NCBI RefSeq assembly: GCF_003417535.1
Contig: NZ_QVLS01000010.1
Span: 1 to 64,000, forward strand
Length of the DNA stretch: 64,000 nucleotides
Direction: 5' to 3'
Source: Hydrogenophaga borbori
Lineage (GTDB): Bacteria; Pseudomonadota; Gammaproteobacteria; Burkholderiales; Burkholderiaceae_C
Below, piece by piece: positions 53,263 to 62,013 of the stretch; position 1 is the first letter of the stretch; each line of letters begins with the position of its first letter. Made by a program: the position numbers and the translations under genes. The notes beneath the pieces were generated by a model. That model saw only the letters and a program-made list of their open reading frames with translations. It did not search any database and was not told where the DNA came from.

Positions 53263-54453
53263 ATGAGCTGGTTGCGCATGGACGATGTCCGCGAGCGCGC
53301 GCGGCGCTACCTGCCGCGCTTCGTTGCCGATTACGTGGACGGCGGCGCCGAGGACGAGCGCTGCCTGGACCACAACGCCCGCGACCTGGCCGCGCTGCGC
53401 CTGGTGCCCCACTGCCTGCGCGACACCCGCGCCGTCGACACCTCGGTGGAGGTCTTCGGGCGCACCTGGAAGCGCCCGCTGGGCGTGGCGCCGGTGGGCT
53501 TCAACGGCCTGGTGCGGCCGAATGGCGACGTGCTGCTGGCGCGCGCCGCGGCCTCGCAGGGCCTGCCCTTCGTGCTGTCCACCGCCTCCAACGCGCGCCT
53601 GGAGGCGGTGCGCGCCGCCGCGCCCGAGGCCGCGCAGTGGATGCAGCTGTACGTGATGTCCGACCGCGCCATCGCCGAACAGATCGTGCGCCGCGCCGCC
53701 GCCGCCGGCTTCGAGGCCTTGGTGCTCACCGTCGACGTGCCCGTGAGCGGGATGCGCGAGCGCGACGTGCGCAACGGCTTCAAGCTGCCCTTTCGCCCCG
53801 GCCCGCGCACGCTGTGGGACCTGGCCAGCCACCCGCGCTGGTCCCTGGGCATGGCGCGCCACGGCGCGCCGGGCTTCGTCAACCTGTCGGAAAGCACCGG
53901 CGGCGCCGCGTCGGCCCAGGTGCAGGCGGCCCTGCTGGCGCGCGCCATGGACCGCAGCCTGGTGTGGGACAGCCTGGCCTGGCTGCGCCGCCTCTGGCAG
54001 GGGCCGCTGCTGATCAAGGGCGTGCTGCACCGGGACGACGCGGCGCGCGCCGCGCGCGAGGGCGTGGACGGCCTCATCGTCTCCAACCACGGCGGGCGCC
54101 AGCTGGACGCGGCGCCCTCCACCATCTCGGTGCTGCCGGGCATCGTGCAGGCCGTCGACGGCCGTCTGCCGGTGTTCGTGGACAGCGGGTTCCGTCGCGG
54201 CAGCGACGCGGTGAAGGCCTTGTCGCTGGGCGCGCGCGGCGTGTTCGTGGGCCGCCCCGCCGTGTGGGGCCTGGCCGCCGACGGCGAGGCCGGCGCGGCG
54301 CGCTCACTGGACCTGATCGGCACCGAGATCGAACGCACGCTGACCCTGATGGGCGCCGCCTCGCTGCGGGACCTGGGCCCCGCCAACCTCAGCCTCCCCT
54401 GGAATCCGTCCCCCTTCCAGGCCCTCTGCCCTGGACCCGCCCCCGGCATGTGA
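53263..54453 (+). CDS. FMN-dependent alpha-hydroxy acid oxidase/dehydrogenase
   Basis: This 396-residue TIM-barrel flavoenzyme oxidises L-2-hydroxy acids such as lactate, glycolate or mandelate. Key features are [20 protein letters not shown] with the FMN-binding region, [10 protein letters not shown], the substrate-active-site stretch [16 protein letters not shown] with the catalytic histidine, and the C-terminal [28 protein letters not shown] lies before the ATG at 53263. Which hydroxy acid is used cannot be told; lactate (LldD) is the most common guess. Confidence 0.88.
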   Translation: MSWLRMDDVRERARRYLPRFVADYVDGGAEDERCLDHNARDLAALRLVPHCLRDTRAVDTSVEVFGRTWKRPLGVAPVGFNGLVRPNGDVLLARAAASQGLPFVLSTASNARLEAVRAAAPEAAQWMQLYVMSDRAIAEQIVRRAAAAGFEALVLTVDVPVSGMRERDVRNGFKLPFRPGPRTLWDLASHPRWSLGMARHGAPGFVNLSESTGGAASAQVQAALLARAMDRSLVWDSLAWLRRLWQGPLLIKGVLHRDDAARAAREGVDGLIVSNHGGRQLDAAPSTISVLPGIVQAVDGRLPVFVDSGFRRGSDAVKALSLGARGVFVGRPAVWGLAADGEAGAARSLDLIGTEIERTLTLMGAASLRDLGPANLSLPWNPSPFQALCPGPAPGM

Positions 54454-54486
54454 TACCTGGGTTGGCCAACAAAAGGAAACCCGCGC

Positions 54487-55290
54487 TCAGCGCGGCTCCC
54501 AGCCCGCGTGCGCGAGCGGGTCGCCGTCCAGCAGGCACTGCACCCGCGCGGCCAGGCAGGCGCGGTTGTCGGCCTGCAGCTTGCGAAAGGCGTTGCCCAG
54601 GTGGTAACGCACCGTGGGGAACTGCACCTTGAGCTGGCGCGCGATCTCCTTGTCGGGGCAGCCGCTGCTCACCAGCCAGGCCACCTCGGCCTCGCGCCGG
54701 CTCAGCTGCGCGGGCTGGCGCATCAGGCGGTCGATCTGGTCGGCCAGGCGCGGCGCCGGCTCCTCGGGTGCCTCGACGCGCGTGCGCGCCAGCGCGGCCG
54801 TCACCGCCGGCTCCACCAGCCGCAGCGCCTCGATCTCGTGGCTGGTGAAGTTGCCGCGGTCCTTGTGGCGCCAGATGCGGAAATCGCCCACGCAGGTGTC
54901 GCCCGCGTGGAAGTAGACATTCACGCCCCAGTGCATGCGGTCGCGCTGCAGGAAGTCGTTGAAGAACTCCGTGCGCGAGAGCTCGGACTGCGGCATCACC
55001 TGCGTGGCCACCGTGGGGCGGCGCCGCTGCATCATGGGCTGGGTCAGCGGGTCGATGAAGCGGTAGTAGTCGTCCCAGGAGCGCAGGTGCTCCAGCGACA
55101 TGTTCAAGGCCTTGGCGCGCTCGAAGCGGCGCATGCCGGTGTTCCAGGCCATGGAGACGTAGGTGTCGGCGTTCAGCAGCGACAGCATGGGCAGCGCCAG
55201 CTGCTCGCGCAGCAGGTCGGCGTCCGTGGCTTCGGCCGCGAGGCACATCACCTGGGACAGGGCTTTGGTCTGGGACGAGGACAGGAACAT
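54487..55290 (-). CDS. LuxR-family transcriptional regulator
   Basis: A 267-residue regulator. The C-terminal HTH contains LSRREAEVAWLVSSGCPDKEIARQLKV and FPTVRYHLGNAFRKLQADNR. The N-terminal domain has a GAF/autoinducer-like layout (SMAWNTGMRRFERAK, YRFIDPLTQPMM), similar to solo LuxR proteins. It is divergent from the amidase-ABC operon with 168 bases between, so it is the likely regulator of that operon. Confidence 0.87.
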   Translation of the reverse strand: MFLSSSQTKALSQVMCLAAEATDADLLREQLALPMLSLLNADTYVSMAWNTGMRRFERAKALNMSLEHLRSWDDYYRFIDPLTQPMMQRRRPTVATQVMPQSELSRTEFFNDFLQRDRMHWGVNVYFHAGDTCVGDFRIWRHKDRGNFTSHEIEALRLVEPAVTAALARTRVEAPEEPAPRLADQIDRLMRQPAQLSRREAEVAWLVSSGCPDKEIARQLKVQFPTVRYHLGNAFRKLQADNRACLAARVQCLLDGDPLAHAGWEPR

Positions 55291-55389
55291 GGCGCGCGCT
55301 CATGCAAGAAGCATGCGCAAGCCTAGCGGCGCCCCGGGCCGGCGTCATCGTGGTTGACCCGAGGGTCGGCCCGCCCACCGACCCGCCGG

Positions 55390-55407
55390 CCTAGCAATCC
55401 TGTTAGG
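55390..55407. promoter_or_regulatory. Dyad between the LuxR and amidase genes
   Basis: An 18-base imperfect inverted repeat CCTAGCAATCCTGTTAGG lies midway between the two divergent genes. Its size is similar to LuxR-type boxes, but it differs from the classic lux sequence. It is a plausible operator for the LuxR protein. Confidence 0.35.
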
Positions 55408-55458
55408 TGCGGCCCGCGGCGGTGCCACGTAGCCTCGGGCCATCGTTGGAGAGTAGGC

Positions 55459-56868
55459 ATGGAACCCATCGGTCAATCCCTGGACGCGCTGCGGCGCGCG
55501 CTCGACGCCCGCGAACTGTCGAGCCGCGAGCTGGCGCAGGCCTGCATCGCGCGCACACAGGCCACGCGCGCCCTGAACATCTACGTGGACTTCGACGAGG
55601 CCGCGCTGCTGGCGCAGGCCGACGCGGCGGACCGGCGGCTGCGCGCGGGCGAGCGCCTGCCGCTGCTCGGCATCCCCGTGGCGCTGAAGGACAACATCGA
55701 CGCCCTGGGCTTCGCCTGCGGCGCCGGCACGCGCGCGCTGCACGGCCAGCACCCGCGCCAGGACGCCGCGCTGGTGGCGCGCCTGCGCGGCGCCGGCGCG
55801 CTCATCGCCGGCAAGGTCGGCATGCACGAGCTGGCCTTCGGCATCACCAACAACAACGCCGTCACGCAGGCGGTGCACAACCCGCGCGACCCGTCCCGCA
55901 TCCCCGGCGGCAGCAGCGGCGGCAGCGGCGCGGCGGTGGCGGCGGGCGTGGTGCCGGCGGCCATCGGCACCGACACCGGCGGCTCGGTGCGGGTGCCGGC
56001 CGCGCTGTGCGGCGTGGCCGGCCTGCGGCCCACGGTGGGCCGCGTGCCCGGCCAGGGCCTGGCACCGATCTCCAGCACGCGCGACACCGCCGGGCCGCTG
56101 GCGCTGAACATCCGCGACTGCGCCACGCTGGACGCGGTGCTCACCGGCACCGACCCCGGGCTGGTGCCCACGCCACTGCGCGGCCTGCGCCTGGGCGTGC
56201 CGCGCGAGCGCTTCTGGGACGACCTGCAGCCCGCCGTGCGGGCCTGCGCCGAGCAGGCCCTGCAGGCCCTGGCCGAGGTCGGCGTGGAGCTGGTCGACGT
56301 GGCCCTGCCCGGCCTCGGCGAAGCCAATGACGCGGCCGGCTTCCCCATCGCCCTGTACGAATTCGTGCGCGACATGCGCGCCTACCTGGAGACCACGCAG
56401 CGCGGCGTGGGCCTGGAGGCGCTGGTGGCCGCCATCGCCAGCCCCGACGTGGCGGCGGCCTGCCAGCCGCTGCTGGCCGGCGGCGCCATCCCACCCGCGC
56501 TGTACGAACAGGCGCTGGCCTCGCGCCGGCGCCTGCAGTCCCTCTACGCCGAGGCCTGGCGCGCCGCGCGCGTGCAGGCCCTGGTGTTCCCCACCACGCC
56601 GCGCACCGCCGCCCCCATCGGCGAGGACGAGACCGTCGAACTCAACGGCCAGCGCCTGCCGACCTTCCCGACCTTCATCCGCAACACCGACCCCGGCAGC
56701 AACGCCAGCCTGCCCGGCGTGACGCTGCCGATCGGCTTCGACGGCCGCCTGCCCATCGGCCTGGCGCTGGACGCGCCCATCGGCGCGGACCGCGCGCTGC
56801 TGGCGATCGCGGCGTCGGTCGAGGACCTGTTCCCGCCAGCGCGCCCCATCGCGTCCCCGGCGCCCTGA
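55459..56868 (+). CDS. Amidase signature family enzyme
   Basis: A 469-residue amidase. Its triad parts are the Lys in VALKDNIDALG near residue 77, Ser in GGSSGGSGAAV, and the nucleophilic Ser in GTDTGGSVRVPAALCG. Such enzymes hydrolyse amides to acids and ammonia. It is followed by a branched-chain/urea-type ABC importer, suggesting that the importer brings an amide that this enzyme cleaves. ATG at 55459 lies nine bases after a weak GGAGAG. Confidence 0.92.
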   Translation: MEPIGQSLDALRRALDARELSSRELAQACIARTQATRALNIYVDFDEAALLAQADAADRRLRAGERLPLLGIPVALKDNIDALGFACGAGTRALHGQHPRQDAALVARLRGAGALIAGKVGMHELAFGITNNNAVTQAVHNPRDPSRIPGGSSGGSGAAVAAGVVPAAIGTDTGGSVRVPAALCGVAGLRPTVGRVPGQGLAPISSTRDTAGPLALNIRDCATLDAVLTGTDPGLVPTPLRGLRLGVPRERFWDDLQPAVRACAEQALQALAEVGVELVDVALPGLGEANDAAGFPIALYEFVRDMRAYLETTQRGVGLEALVAAIASPDVAAACQPLLAGGAIPPALYEQALASRRRLQSLYAEAWRAARVQALVFPTTPRTAAPIGEDETVELNGQRLPTFPTFIRNTDPGSNASLPGVTLPIGFDGRLPIGLALDAPIGADRALLAIAASVEDLFPPARPIASPAP

Positions 56869-56924
56869 ACGCCCGGGCGCTTCCCCACCCCACCGTCCCA
56901 TCCCATTCTTCCGAGGAGTTCCCC

Positions 56925-58079
56925 ATGGACCGTCGCGCCCTCCTGCAAGCCACCGCCGGCCTGGCCGCCACCCTGGGCCTGGGCCGCGCGGCCATGGCCG
57001 CCAGCCCCCTGACGGTGGCCGTCATGATCCCGCAGAGCGGCCCCGCCGGCCTCTTCGGCCCCACCGCCAAGGCCTGCGCCGAGCTCGCCGCCGAGGTCAT
57101 CAACGCCCAGGGCGGCGTGCTGGGCCGACCGCTCAAGCTGGCCTTCGGCGACGCCGGCGCCGCGCCGGCCGAGGCCGCGCAGTCGGCACTCAAGCTGTGG
57201 CGCGGCGCGGGCGCGGGCGCCGTCATCGGCATGCACGACAGCGCGGTGCGCGGCGCGCTGGTCAACCTCTTCAAGGGCCAGGTACCCTACTTCTACACGC
57301 CGGTCTACGAAGGCGGCGAGTGCGCCAAGGGCACCTACATGAACGGCGAGACGCCCTCGCAGCAGCTGGAGCCGGTCATCCCCTGGATCGCCGCCGAGCG
57401 CAAGCCCAAGAAGTGGTACCTGATCGGCAACGACTACGTCTGGGGCCGCAACACCAACGCCGCCGCCAAGGGCTACATCCAGAAGACCGGCGCCGAGGTG
57501 GTGGGCGACGAGTACCTGCCGTTCACCGTCGACAACTTCGACTCCAGCCTGGCGCGCATCCGCGACAGCGGCGCCGACGCGGTGCTGGTCTCGCTGGTGG
57601 GCGGCGCCTCGGTCAGCTTCAACAAGGCCTTCGCCGGGCTGGGCATGAGCGATCGCGCCCTGCGACTGGGCACGCTGATCGAGGAGAACACGCTGGCCGG
57701 CATCGGCGCCGCCAACGCGCGCAACCTGTACGCCAGCACCGGCTACTTCGCCAGCTCCACCGCGCCCGCGGCCAAGGCCTTCCTGGACCGCTTCAACCAG
57801 CGCTTCAGCGCCCAGGCCCCGGGACTGAGCACGCTCACCGAATCGGTCTACGAAGGCTTCCTGATGCTGCAGGCCATCGCCACCAAGGCCAAGTCGCTGG
57901 ACGTGGCCAAGATGGACGCCGCCAGCGAGGGCGCGAGCTACCAGGGCCCGCGCGGCACCGTCACAATGCGCGCGCGCCATGTGGAGCAGGACGTGTTCGT
58001 CGCCGATGTCACCGACAAGGGGTTTCGCGTCGTCAAGACCTTCCCGCGCATCGGCGCGGGCCAAACCTGCAAGGTCTGA
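56925..58079 (+). CDS. ABC transporter substrate-binding protein, UrtA/FmdD/AmiC-like
   Basis: A 384-residue periplasmic receptor with a signal peptide (MDRRALLQATAGLAATLGLG). The features VAVMIPQSGPAGLFGPTAKACAEL, EVINAQGGVLGRPLKLAFGD and WYLIGNDYVWGRNTN match the receptor family that binds urea, short-chain amides and branched-chain amino acids. The AmiC/UrtA-like GNDYVWGRN is a strong point. With the preceding amidase, an amide or urea-like ligand is most likely. GAGGAG precedes the ATG. Confidence 0.9.
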   Translation: MDRRALLQATAGLAATLGLGRAAMAASPLTVAVMIPQSGPAGLFGPTAKACAELAAEVINAQGGVLGRPLKLAFGDAGAAPAEAAQSALKLWRGAGAGAVIGMHDSAVRGALVNLFKGQVPYFYTPVYEGGECAKGTYMNGETPSQQLEPVIPWIAAERKPKKWYLIGNDYVWGRNTNAAAKGYIQKTGAEVVGDEYLPFTVDNFDSSLARIRDSGADAVLVSLVGGASVSFNKAFAGLGMSDRALRLGTLIEENTLAGIGAANARNLYASTGYFASSTAPAAKAFLDRFNQRFSAQAPGLSTLTESVYEGFLMLQAIATKAKSLDVAKMDAASEGASYQGPRGTVTMRARHVEQDVFVADVTDKGFRVVKTFPRIGAGQTCKV

Positions 58080-58085
58080 CCGCGC

Positions 58086-58940
58086 ATGGACCCGGGCCTG
58101 CTGCTGCACCTGCTCAACATCGCCTACGAACTGGCCACGCTGGCGCTGACCACGCTGGGCCTGGCCGTGGTGTTCGGCCTGCTCGGGGTGATGAACATGG
58201 CGCACGGCGAGTTCGTGATGCTCGGCGCCTACGCCGTGGTCGCGGTGCAGTCCTGGGGCTGGCCGCTGCTGGCGGCCGCGCCGCTGGCCATGGCGGTCTG
58301 CGCGGCGCTGGGCTATGGGGTCGAGCGCTGGCTGATCCGCCCGCTGTACCAGCGCCCCTTCGACACCCTGCTGGCCACCTGGGCGCTGGCCATGCTCATG
58401 CGCAAGAGCGTGGAGGCGGTGTTCGGCAAGGGCTACCGCAACGTCGAAAGCGAGCTGGCCATGCCCATGAACCTGGCCGGCCTGCAGTACCCGGCCTACC
58501 GGCTGGGGCTGATCGCCTTCAGCGTGGGGGTGATCCTGTTCCTGTTTGTCTGGTACCGGCGCAGCGCCGTGGGGCTGCGCGTGCGGGCCATGGTGGGCAA
58601 CCCGCTGCTGGCCCAGGCCCTGGGCATCGACACGCGCCGCCTGGCCTCGCAGGCCTTCGTGGCCGGCGTGGTCATGGCCGGGCTTTCGGGCGTGCTGCTG
58701 GCGCCGCTGATCCGCATCGAGCCCGGCATCGGCGTGGACTACCTGCTCGACGCCTTCTTCGTGCTCGTGGTGGGCGGCCTGGGTTCGCTGGGCGGCCTGG
58801 TCGGCGGCGTGGGCGTCATCGGCGGCACGCAGTCGGTGGTAAGCAGCGTCTCGGGCCAGACCAGCGGCTACGCGGTGGTGCTGGTGCTGTCCATGCTCTT
58901 CCTGTGGCTGCGACCGAATGGACTCTTCTCGCGCCGCTGA
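58086..58940 (+). CDS. ABC transporter permease, LivH/UrtB-like
   Basis: A 284-residue permease of the branched-chain/urea type. It has eight or so helices and the motif LLGVMNMAHGEFVMLGAYA near residue 32. The GLRVRAMVGNPLLAQALGIDTRR stretch is the ATPase-contact loop. It begins six bases after the receptor stop. It overlaps the start of the fused gene by 23 bases if the ATG at 58918 is used. Confidence 0.9.
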   Translation: MDPGLLLHLLNIAYELATLALTTLGLAVVFGLLGVMNMAHGEFVMLGAYAVVAVQSWGWPLLAAAPLAMAVCAALGYGVERWLIRPLYQRPFDTLLATWALAMLMRKSVEAVFGKGYRNVESELAMPMNLAGLQYPAYRLGLIAFSVGVILFLFVWYRRSAVGLRVRAMVGNPLLAQALGIDTRRLASQAFVAGVVMAGLSGVLLAPLIRIEPGIGVDYLLDAFFVLVVGGLGSLGGLVGGVGVIGGTQSVVSSVSGQTSGYAVVLVLSMLFLWLRPNGLFSRR

Positions 58941-60717
58941 GGCCGCCCCCACCGCCATGCCGTCGACGACACGCCCGGGCCCGCGCCCGCTGCTGCCCCT
59001 GGCCCTGCTCGCGCTGGGCCTGATCGCCGTGCCGGTGCTGGGCGACGGCTTCCTGGCCTACCAGGTCGCGCTGTTCCTGATCTACGGCATCGCCACCCAG
59101 GGCGTGGCCCTGTGCTGGGGGCGCCTGGGCTTCCTGCCGCTGGGGCAGTCGCTGTTCTTCGGCCTGGGCGCCTACCTGGCGGGCGGCGCGCTCAAGGCCG
59201 CCGAGGCGCAGGCCGCCTGGACCCTGGCCCTGCCGCTGGCGGTGCTGCTGCCCGCGCTGCTGGCCTATGTGCTGGCGCGGCTGGTGTTTGCGCGCAGCCA
59301 GCGCAGCGGGCCGTACTTCTCGCTCATCACCCTGGCCGCATCGATGCTGGGCTTCCTGGTGGCGCAGCAGTGGTCCTCGGTCACCGGCGGCTTCAACGGC
59401 CTGTCCGGCGTGCCCGACCTGCCCGGCACCGAGCGATTCAGCACGCTCTACTGGGTGGTGGCGGCCGCGGCCCTGGCCAGCACGGCGCTGCTGGGCGCGC
59501 TGCTGCGCCGGCCCATCGGCGTGCTGTGGCACGCGATCGCGCAGGACGAGGAGCGCCTGCAGCTGTTCGGCTACGCCACCGACCGCATGAAGGCCGCCGC
59601 CTTCGCGCTCGCGGCCGCTCTGGCGGCGCTGGCCGGCGGGCTGTTCGCCGCGCACCAGGGCATCGTCACGCCGGTGGCCATGGGCTTCGTGCTGGCCACC
59701 GAGTTCGTCATCTGGGCCGCGGTGGGCGGCAAGCTCAGCCCGCTGGGCGCGCTGCTGGGCGCGGTGGTGGTGGGCTACGCCTCGTCCGAGCTGCGCGACC
59801 GCATCGCCTTCTGGGAGGTGCTGGTGGCCCTGGTCTTCATCCTCGTGGTGCGCTACCTGCCCGAGGGCCTGGCCGGCCTGGTGGCGGCGCGGCGCGCGCG
59901 CCGGGCCACCGCCGCCCCGGCCGAGGGCCCGCGCACGCCCGCGCCGGCGCGGCGCGCGCCCACGCCGGGGCTGTCGCTCGCCTTCGAGGACCTGTCGGTG
60001 GCGCAGAACGGCGTGCGCATCCTCGACGGCCTCTCGCTGGACCTGCAAGGCCCGGGCATCCGCGCGGTGATCGGCCCCAACGGCGCGGGCAAGACCTCCA
60101 GCTTCAACGCGCTCACCGGGCGCCTGCCGGTGCGCGGCGGGCGCCTGCGGCTGGGCGGCGAAGACGTCACCGGCTGGCCCACCTGGCGCGTGGCCGCGCA
60201 GGGCGTGGGCCGCAAGATGCAGGTGCCGACCGTGTTCCGCGAGCTGAGCGTGCGCGACAACCTGCTGATCGCGGTCTGGGCCGGGCGGCTGTCGGCGCGC
60301 GACACGCTGAGCCTGGCGCCGCACCAATGGACCACCCCGTTGCAGGACGAGCTGCTGGCGCGCTTCCCCGCCCTGCTCGATCAGTGGGGGGTGCCGGCCG
60401 GCGCGCTGTCGCAGGGCCACCGGCAGGCGCTGGAGTTCCTCATGACCGTGCTGCCCGAGCCCGGCCTGGTGCTGCTGGACGAGCCCTGCGCGGGCCTGTC
60501 GAGCGCCGAGACCCGGCACATGGCGGACGCCATCCAGGCGGCGGTGCGGCGCCTGGGCGCGGCCGCGCTGCTGATCGAGCACGACATCGACGCCGTCGCG
60601 GCCCTGGCCGACGAGGTTTTTGTGCTGCACCAGGGGCGGCTGCTGGCGCGCGGCAGCCTGCGCGAGGTGCAGGCCGATCCCCAGGTTCGCGCGGTGTACG
60701 CGGGAGGGCACAAATGA
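58918..60717 (+). CDS. Fused LivM-type permease and LivG-type ATPase
   Basis: A 599-residue fusion. Residues about 1-325 form a LivM/UrtC-like permease (GVALCWGRLGFLPLGQSLFF, QRSGPYFSLITLA). A Pro/Ala-rich linker near 330-355 leads to a LivG/UrtD-like ATPase with Walker A GPNGAGKTS, signature LSQGHRQALEF in place of LSGGQ, and Walker B LVLLDEPCAGLS. One reading frame joins them with no break. The ATG at 58918 overlaps livH by 23 bases; 58957 is an alternative. Confidence 0.87.
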   Translation: MDSSRAAEAAPTAMPSTTRPGPRPLLPLALLALGLIAVPVLGDGFLAYQVALFLIYGIATQGVALCWGRLGFLPLGQSLFFGLGAYLAGGALKAAEAQAAWTLALPLAVLLPALLAYVLARLVFARSQRSGPYFSLITLAASMLGFLVAQQWSSVTGGFNGLSGVPDLPGTERFSTLYWVVAAAALASTALLGALLRRPIGVLWHAIAQDEERLQLFGYATDRMKAAAFALAAALAALAGGLFAAHQGIVTPVAMGFVLATEFVIWAAVGGKLSPLGALLGAVVVGYASSELRDRIAFWEVLVALVFILVVRYLPEGLAGLVAARRARRATAAPAEGPRTPAPARRAPTPGLSLAFEDLSVAQNGVRILDGLSLDLQGPGIRAVIGPNGAGKTSSFNALTGRLPVRGGRLRLGGEDVTGWPTWRVAAQGVGRKMQVPTVFRELSVRDNLLIAVWAGRLSARDTLSLAPHQWTTPLQDELLARFPALLDQWGVPAGALSQGHRQALEFLMTVLPEPGLVLLDEPCAGLSSAETRHMADAIQAAVRRLGAAALLIEHDIDAVAALADEVFVLHQGRLLARGSLREVQADPQVRAVYAGGHK

Positions 60718-61418
60718 GCGCGACGGCGGGCGAGGGGCTGCGCTTCGAGGGCGTGGTCTGCGGTTATGGCGACACCATGGTGGTGCGCGGCCTGAGCGGC
60801 CGCGTGCGGCCGGGCCAGGTGCTGGGCGTGCTGGGCCGCAACGGCGTGGGCAAGACCACGCTGGTGCGCGCGCTGGCGGGCCAGCTGCCGCTGCGCGAAG
60901 GCCGGATCCACTGGCAGGGCCGCGACCTGGCGCGGGTGCCGGCGCACGCCCGCTGGGGCCTGGGCATCGCGCTGGCGCCGCAGGAGAACGTGGTGTTCGG
61001 CGACCTGAGCGTGGAGGAGAACCTCTGGCTGCACCGGCGCACGCGTGGCCTGGAGGCCTACGAGGCCTATCTCGACGCCTTTCCCCGCCTGCGGGAGCGC
61101 CGGGCCCAGCGCGCCGGCTCGCTCAGCGGGGGCGAGCGCAAGCTGCTGTCCTTCGTGCGCACCCTGGGCGCGGCGGCGGCGCTGAGCGTGCTGGACGAGC
61201 CCACCGAGGGCGTGCAGCCCGAGAACATTCAGCGCATGGCGGCCTGCGTGGCCGAGCGCCGCCGCCAGGGCGCGGGCTTTCTCATCGTGGAGCAGAACCT
61301 GTCCTTCCTGGAGGCCGTGGCCAACGAGGTGCTGGTGCTGGACCGCGGGGAATGCGTGCTCGAAGGGGCGATGGCGGAGCTGGGGCGCGAGCGGCTGGAG
61401 GCGCACTTGACTGTCTGA
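60714..61418 (+). CDS. ABC transporter ATP-binding protein, LivF/UrtE-like
   Basis: This 234-residue second ATPase pairs with the ATPase half of the fusion. Walker A is GRNGVGKTT, the signature LSGGERKLL and Walker B LSVLDEPTEGVQP. It matches UrtE/LivF, the branch where EGVQP is common. Start ATG overlaps the fusion gene stop (ATGA). It is the last gene of the amidase operon; a weak terminator follows. Confidence 0.92.
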   Translation: MSATAGEGLRFEGVVCGYGDTMVVRGLSGRVRPGQVLGVLGRNGVGKTTLVRALAGQLPLREGRIHWQGRDLARVPAHARWGLGIALAPQENVVFGDLSVEENLWLHRRTRGLEAYEAYLDAFPRLRERRAQRAGSLSGGERKLLSFVRTLGAAAALSVLDEPTEGVQPENIQRMAACVAERRRQGAGFLIVEQNLSFLEAVANEVLVLDRGECVLEGAMAELGRERLEAHLTV

Positions 61419-61437
61419 GGCTCTCTCGGGTTTTTTT
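61414..61437 (+). terminator. Weak Rho-independent terminator after the amide transporter operon
   Basis: TCTGAG and CTCGGG pair (two G-U pairs) around a five-base loop and are followed by seven T residues at 61431-61437. The stem overlaps the stop codon of the LivF-type gene. Its stem is weak for a GC-rich genome but the T-run is clear. Confidence 0.5.
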
Positions 61438-61461
61438 GCTTCAGATGCAGCGGATGGGCGA

Positions 61462-61700
61462 GCCGAGGGCCCGGGGTGCGCTGCGGCGGGCTTCAATGCA
61501 CAGCCCCTCGCTGCGCGAGGGGTTCGCTGCGGTGCTCGGGTGAGCGGCCCCGCGGCGGAACTCGCTGCGTGGGCTTTGCCCACTCCGCTCAAACAGCCGC
61601 CGCCAGTCAGTTCACGAAGCGCGCTGCGCGCGCGGGCCACTCACCCTGCGCTCCTCGCCTGCGCATAGGCGCCCGCCGCAGCGCACCCCGGGCCCTCGGC
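61462..61700 (+). repeat. Palindromic element copy 1, bounded by a perfect 30-bp inverted repeat
   Basis: The 30 bases at 61462-61491 and 61671-61700 are perfect inverted copies (the arm begins GCCGAGGGCCCGGGG). The interior carries CTTCAATGC, GCCCCTCGCTGCGCG (61503-61517) and a 51-base core (61583-61633) that reappears inverted in copy 2 with three mismatches. It could be a miniature mobile element, a REP-like unit or a structured RNA element. Confidence 0.85.
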
Positions 61701-61720
61701 CAGCGACGTGACTGGCAAAC

Positions 61721-61752
61721 GAAAGGGGAAGAAGGAGGAAGGAAGAGGAAAG
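61721..61752 (+). repeat. 32-base uninterrupted purine run
   Basis: All 32 bases are A or G (composition of GAAAGGGGAAGAAGGAGGAA and 12 more). It lies in the spacer between the two inverted element copies. Such tracts can form triplex DNA or stall replication; there is no direct evidence of function here. Confidence 0.7.
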
Positions 61753-61793
61753 CGGACATGCGCTTCCCTTGCAGGCGAACCCAGGTACCACCC

Positions 61794-61975
61794 GTCAGGG
61801 GTGGGCCCAGGGCCTTGGCGGCGCCTATGCGGTGCCGAGAAGCGCAGGGACTGCGGCGGCGCGCGCAGCGCGCTTGGTGAACTGACTCGCGGCGGCTGTC
61901 TGAGCGGAGCGCCTGGAGGGCGCGCAGCGAGGGGCGCCGCATTGAAGCCGCCACGGCCCTGGGCCCGCCCCTGAC
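61794..61975 (-). repeat. Palindromic element copy 2, inverted relative to copy 1
   Basis: Arms at 61794-61822 and 61947-61975 are inverted repeats of 29 bases with two mismatches (arm starts GTCAGGGGTGGGCCC). The interior matches copy 1 on the opposite strand: 61859-61909 pairs with 61583-61633 (48 of 51), 61921-61935 with 61503-61517 (15 of 15), and GCATTGAAG (61939-61947) with CTTCAATGC. Terminal arms differ between copies, interior is shared. Confidence 0.82.
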
Positions 61976-62013
61976 ACGCCAACCACCATGGCCGGCCCAA
62001 TGCAAACAGTCCC

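Larger units (their letters stand above)
61419..62013. other. 595-bp non-coding tract with two inverted element copies
   Basis: No protein gene is convincing here; frames in both directions are low-complexity and arise from inverted repeats. The tract holds a T-run terminator at its left edge, two inverted copies of one palindromic element (61462-61700 and 61794-61975) and a 32-base purine run between them. It separates the amide operon from a LysR gene transcribed toward it. Confidence 0.8.
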
